Below the pieces are notes generated by a model that saw nothing but the letters and a program-made list of their open reading frames with translations, ran no database searches and was not told the origin of the DNA. A program made the translations under genes and the position numbers. Of a stretch of 64,000 nucleotides of DNA, positions 59,101-64,000 are shown piece by piece. How positions within the stretch are numbered: position 1 is the first letter of the stretch; each line of letters opens with the position of its first letter. This stretch comes from Diospyros lotus (taxonomy: Eukaryota > Streptophyta > Magnoliopsida > Ericales > Ebenaceae), in assembly GCF_014633365.1 (NCBI RefSeq), contig NC_068351.1, positions 14,824,907 through 14,888,906 of the forward strand, written 5' to 3'.

Positions 59101-62100
59101 TGACATATAAATTTTCTTGTTCTAGATAGCTAGATAACTTAAGTAGTCAAGAAAAAATTGCACATCTATCCTCGAATAAAGAGCCAGCCATCTTATATTG
59201 ATTAATGGTACGACATCTGTGAACTGATCAGAACACTAGTTGGGAGGCATGTACAAGAGAAAGAAAACCACATTTCAAGATAGATTAAACAAAACTATTA
59301 ATACCTAGCCAACATTATCATGAGACAAAGCAATGAAGGCAGAGTGATTCCTTGTGGGACAAGCTGGATAGGCTCACAGAGAAATGTGAAAATATGTATG
59401 ACAACACATGTTTTTTATTACAAGAAAAAAAGTTAACCAAAATGGTCCATCTCTAAATACATATACAGTATCAGAGTGAAATATCAGACACAGGATGCAA
59501 CGGAGAAATAAAACACAAGAAAAAAAATAAAAGAAACAAAACTGACTTTCAACTGTGCCTTAATGAATGAGGCATCAGTCTAAACACACGCCCAAATAGT
59601 CAAATTACCATAGAACGGGACTGCATGACCTTGGAGAAATCCTTCCAAATATTAGAGGATTTTTTTTACTTTAACCCCCTACGGTGACAATTTTTTGCTT
59701 ACCCAAGAAGGGCAGTTACAGGCACCAAAAAGAAATGCATGGCAAAAAAGGGCCTAAGATCAGATGGACAAAAATGAAAATATTTATCATTTAAGGAAGT
59801 GAGAATGGGGCATGAAATCTAACAGAATACTTTCTGAAGCAAAGTTCCGTACAGGAAATAAGGAAGATCTTTGCATGATTTGATCTCAGCAATTCCATCT
59901 TTCAAACTGCATAAGCCTACTGCAGTTATATCCTTTCCAAGTGGGAGAATTTTCTCTTCATCGAGCAGTCCAACCTTCAAAAAAGGATGCATAACAATAC
60001 CAAATCATCTCCAAGAAATTACACAAGATGGAAATTCAAACTAAACTTTTGCTTAGCTTGATCCCTTGACCTGCTGGGCATCATTCACACATAGAGCAGG
60101 AAGAAAACGAATTCAATGAAGTGTCAGATTACTTAAAGAGGGATAATTCAATTCCCTGGTATGTGTGAATCACGCTTGCAGGTCTGGGGTCCCGTGAAAA
60201 CTTCAGGATAAAATCAATTTTCTTCAACAAAATAAGAGGGCCATGTGTTTATATTCCAAAACTCACAGGGTATTCATGTCCAAACAATGCCTGAAGGAAA
60301 GTATAAGGAGAAGCAATAATAGGCTGCAAGTGATGATAAACTGTCACAAGAGGCAGTTGATGTCTTGATCCATCCATGTTAACAACAACAAAATCAGATT
60401 GTGGCCACATGCTACCTTCAACAAGAACAAAAGGTACCTGTCAAGAGAATAAATCTTCATTGTCACAACCTCTAAAACACCAGATGATTAACTTTATTCA
60501 ATAAACTGTGAAGTAGGGAGAGTCCAAAGGGAGGAAAAATATAAACAAATGCATGAACACAAGATACCATGAACACCTCCACAGGATAGCTATTTCTAGT
60601 GTTGACATGTATTCAATATGAAGACAGCTTTAACGCCTATAGATTTGAGTCAGTCAAAACACTACGCATGACCATACTTTCAGATTTGCTATTTTTCTTC
60701 CAATCCAGTCAATTGGAGGCAATTGATTGAACATGTAGTGGATATATTAGTAGAATATGCCTCAACATTACCTCCACCTAGTCCACCCCCCCCCCCCCCC
60801 CCCCGGCGCGCACGCGGGGGGAAACCATATGACAAAAACAAATGAAAATACCCCTCTATTTTGACATGACATGACATGAAATAATAATTAATTCTAGACT
60901 ATATTTCATAAATTCTTCTAAATTACTGGAAGTATCCACATTGCACAGGTCAGGGCATGGAAGAATTACCTATAAATGAGAGGTTTAATTTTATTGTCAT
61001 TTTTTTACCATAAACGTTAGATATATCTGAAGCCAAGACATGTACCAGAATTTAAGTGAATTGATACAGGGGAAATAAAAATTCTTCATGAAGAGAAATA
61101 AAAAGCCACATCAATGGAGATAAAATCAAAGTAAAATTACAGGTGCATGACTACCTTATAATTAATTATTACAGGTGCACGCATGGCATTGCACAGGTGC
61201 TTATTTCTTGACTATTGGCTATGAATATGATACCAGTTCTCTCAAGAACATGTGCCTACCATTGAATTGATTATAAATACATCATAACAGCAAAAACATA
61301 GAAGGTGAATAATTTCATGCTAGCTTTGTGTTTCGGATAAATCAATATTATACATTAGCAATTAAAACCCTAATGAAAATCAAAATTATTTTAGGTAGTG
61401 ATTTTGTGACAAAGAAGTGATAACAGCTGTAATAACAACACAAACGAAAAAATATTTTAAAAAAGGAAAAATATGACAAGAAGCATCAAATTACATCTTG
61501 AACTCATAAAATACCCAATGACAAACTTGAAGAACTAAATCAAGCTAGAAATATGAAAAGATGCATTAATGTACCGCTCTGAATGAGGTAGATTCTTGTT
61601 CTTTCCATGATCTTGAAAACAGAGAGCGAACATCAGAAGTCCATCCAAAGAAGCCCCTCCACTCATTGTATATACACTTCAAAGAAAATTGACCAGGAAA
61701 TCAAAATCCAAACAAGAAGAGCATAGCAAAATAGCGTAACATGAAGCAACTAGAGAAAAATATGTAGTAAATTTGCCAACTCAATTTTCATTTTTTTTAA
61801 ATTTGTTTTAATCTTAACATACTATTTTTCTCCCTTACCATTTTGGTTTCCAGGAAACAAAAATTATCACCCTTTCTCCCCCCCTCACACCCCCACCCCC
61901 CGCCCTTTCAAATTTGATATATAGAATCATGTAGATTTGCCACCAAAATGATCCAGAGGAACAAGGCGGTATCTTGAACCCAAGTAGATGGGGAAAAGAA
62001 GCGCATAATGCTTCATCTTAATAATCAAATATAATCTGCAAGAGTAAAGGAAAACGTTGAATTTCCAGTTCTTACTCACCCTTCCAAGGTTCTCCCGATT

Positions 62101-62822
62101 TACAATTTCAGATTGCTATCCAACTAATCATGAGTATGAAGCATAAGACAAAGCAATCAAATAGGGTTAGAAAGTTTCAAGGTTTCAGAGATAAATTGGA
62201 AAAACACTTCAACGGAGAAGGAAAATAACTAGTTTCAGAAATTTATTTATATATTTCACTACCTCAGAGGGATTGCACAGTTAGGCTACACCCCGGATAA
62301 TTTCACGTAATAGTTGAGATTCACAATCAAGAACAAGGAAAGTAATGATGGTGCAGAGGAGAAGATACTATGTTGGACACTCGAGTACAGTTGTCGATCA
62401 CGAGGACGACGACAGCTTCACGAAAAGTTTCAGAAAGGCGTGAATCGTACCGTTTGAGTTCTTTGCAAGACAACCCCTTTTTCGCCAGACTCGTTAGAAA
62501 TGAGGACATTAGACCTCAAATTCTCCGAATTCCCATCAACAGCCGACTTCACCTGGACAACACCGCGAACAATCACAAGCTTCCCGTCGTCGGAACCGCT
62601 AGAAGAATGAGAAGCGTCGTCGGAGGAAGAGAGGACGGAGCGAAGATCGGGGACTCGAAGGGAGGGGGCGTGCCGAATTTTGCGGAGGGCGGAGGAGGCG
62701 GCAGTGAATTTGAGGATGCTTCGGACGGCGACGTAGGCTAGGGCAAGGCCGAGGACGGCGCCGTCGGCGGCTAGGGCAATTTGGGTGAGAGCTGCGGCAG
62801 CTGCTTGTTCGTGGACGGACAT
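56186..62822 (-). CDS. SPL2: Membrane RING E3 ubiquitin ligase, SPL2-type (MUL1/SP1 family)
   Basis: Six exons, minus strand: 62822-62451, 61676-61575, 60437-60267, 59974-59853, 58951-58832 and 56477-56186, total 1179 nt, 392 residues, all splice sites GT..AG and phases consistent. Residues 10-35 include a first hydrophobic segment (LALAYVAVRSILKFT), then the GIDE/MULAN domain (VIVRGVV, VLISNESGEKGVVLQRTQT, VPFVLVEGS, VVNMDGSRHQLPL, EEKILPLGKDITAVG). A second membrane helix is SSIALGAFSIGIISYSAI (exon 5). The C-terminus has a C3HC4 RING: CVICLTRRRRSAFIPCGHLVCCQRC...CPVC, ending SVRIYDS. Arabidopsis SPL2 and SP1 act at chloroplast, mitochondrial or peroxisomal membranes with the RING in the cytosol and regulate import machinery by ubiquitination; the exact membrane here is inferred. 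All domain residues are present and the ORF is intact. SPL2 in Arabidopsis is about 383 residues, close to this length. Confidence 0.93.
56478..58831 (-). other. Largest intron of the SPL2-type gene
   Basis: 2354 bp. A near-duplicate of about 37 bp (ctcatgcttgtttgaaataagggcacc-like) occurs twice in a row at 56666-56740. Otherwise no element or nested gene recognised. Confidence 0.5.
60780..60825. repeat. Poly-C tract in an SPL2-type intron
   Basis: A run of about 22 C at 60783-60804, followed by a CG/G-rich patch, in the intron between exons 2 and 3. The C run length may vary between copies or reads. Confidence 0.6.
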
Positions 62823-63072
62823 CGAGATCGAGGATAGGTTTGAATTTGACGAGTAGGGTAAAGTGGGATGCTTCTATTCGCATCAAGATCAAAAACAAGC
62901 AATGGTTGATGAAGAAACCGGAGATGACTTTGCAGGCGAGGCGGTGGTACTGGTTGCTACGCCCTACCGCAGCGCAGAGGAATAAGGAATTTGCTTCTGC
63001 ACACTGTCAGCGCGTAGGCAGAACCGGGATGCAAGAGAGGGTAAAGTTACCGATCAATGAATAATTTAAAAA

Positions 63073-63915
63073 ATATAACTATTTACCCATTAAATTTTGC
63101 AACTACTAGTTACTTACCTCAACTATCCATCACTTGCTACATTATTATTTGATCTTACAAATAAAAAATACTCACATGACTAATGAAATCTGAAGCGACC
63201 CAATCAAATTTTTATTTTCAGCCACCTTAAAAATATAACATACATTCACTGAACTTTAAAAATATAACTATTTATTCACTAAACTCTAAATTGTTACTAC
63301 TTGTTTATTAAATTTTGTTCAACGTCAATCATTATCACTCATTATATTACCGTCTAATCTTAGAAACGAAAAATGCCCACGTAGTTAACGAAATCCAAAG
63401 TAACCCAATCAAATCCTTATTTTTGGCCAACTCAACTCCAAGTCAGATCCCACCCTTCTGCCAACTGCTAAGTAAAAAATCATACTTCTATTCCCAAAAA
63501 ATGCAAGCCTAATTTCAAACAAATCAAAAATCAATTTTCCCAATCCTAAAATTTCCCCAAAATTCTCTCTGCCCTAACCCTTGAAACCCATATACAATAC
63601 CAAAATTTGAAGAATGATTTATGGAAAACGTGGATGACATTGCTTATACAAAGAAGGAAACAATGTGTATGTGTGAAAGGATTGTAGTTATGAGGACATC
63701 TTGGACGAAAAACAATTCGGGTTGAAAATAAAGATTTGATTGGGTCACTTCAGATTTCGTTAATCATGTAAGTATTTTTCGTTTGTAAGATTAAATGGTG
63801 ATGTAACAAGTAATGGATAATTAATGTTGAGCAAAATTCAGTAAACAAATAATAACAATCCAAAGTTCAGTGAATAAATAGTTATATTTTTAAAATTTAG
63901 TAAATATATATTAAA
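63073..63915. mobile_element. Foldback repeat upstream of the SPL2-type gene
   Basis: A segment beginning aatataactattta and containing atctgaagcgacccaatcaaat occurs at 63085-63215 and again at 63240-63420, and inverted at 63720-63910. The gtgacccaatcaaat block is conserved in all three. The left side thus has two direct copies and the right side one inverted copy. The start is about 250 bp from the SPL2-type start codon, on its 5' side. No coding capacity. Confidence 0.7.
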
Positions 63916-64000
63916 TTTACCTTGCAAGAGAAAATGAAGGCCCGATTATTGTGAAAAAATATTTCCTATTTTTTATTTTGTTTTTTGTTTTTATACATTT

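Noticed and set aside
1..64000. CRISPR arrays, bacterial operons or ribosome binding sites
   Set aside because: The window is plant nuclear DNA with introns and retrotransposons; the tandem arrays lack regular spacers.

Overview
This is nuclear DNA of a flowering plant, most likely a dicot. It is AT-rich, the genes have introns, and the gene families are typical plant ones. Five copia-, hAT-, MULE- or LINE-type mobile element classes are present, some nested inside each other. There is no sign of organelle or bacterial DNA. The species cannot be named from the sequence alone. Four genes can be supported, separated by long repeat-derived stretches.

Layout. 1-1941 is the 3' half of a dead copia element. 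2343-3000 is a LINE scrap, followed by a SINE. 3903-5606 holds the last five exons of a mitochondrial adrenodoxin-type ferredoxin (+). 6296-7032 is a tiny TRIM-type element interrupted by a MULE-like MITE. 7240-10033 holds an LTR fragment, an 85-bp minisatellite and a GC-rich foldback. 10034-17206 is a hAT-like element split by a complete copia element (10288-16752). 17215-19290 is another LTR-like piece. 20894-21010 is a decayed 5S rRNA-like sequence next to a degenerate tandem array. 22810-26370 contains two foldbacks and a gypsy-type LTR. 27411-32790 is a third copia element. 35033-36190 is an intronless trihelix transcription factor (+). 36.2-42.2 kb is gene-free, with two SINEs that carry target-site duplications. 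42296-45775 holds three exons of an ALKBH1-like dioxygenase (-); its likely first exon lies at 54708-54830. Between them a fourth copia element (47263-52608, perfect 5-bp duplication) has landed inside the reverse-transcriptase region of an RTE-type LINE. 56186-62822 is a six-exon SPL2-type membrane RING E3 ligase (-). 63073-63915 is a foldback.

The host genes are unrelated: iron-sulfur electron transfer in mitochondria, seed/embryo-programme type transcription control, nucleic-acid demethylation, and organelle-membrane ubiquitination. They do not form a cluster or pathway. No clearly new biological system was found. The most interesting points are an in-frame 43-residue tandem duplication in the dioxygenase gene, the probable 8.9-kb intron of that gene packed with nested elements, a triplicated LINE reverse-transcriptase block, and the 5S-like sequence beside a repeat array.
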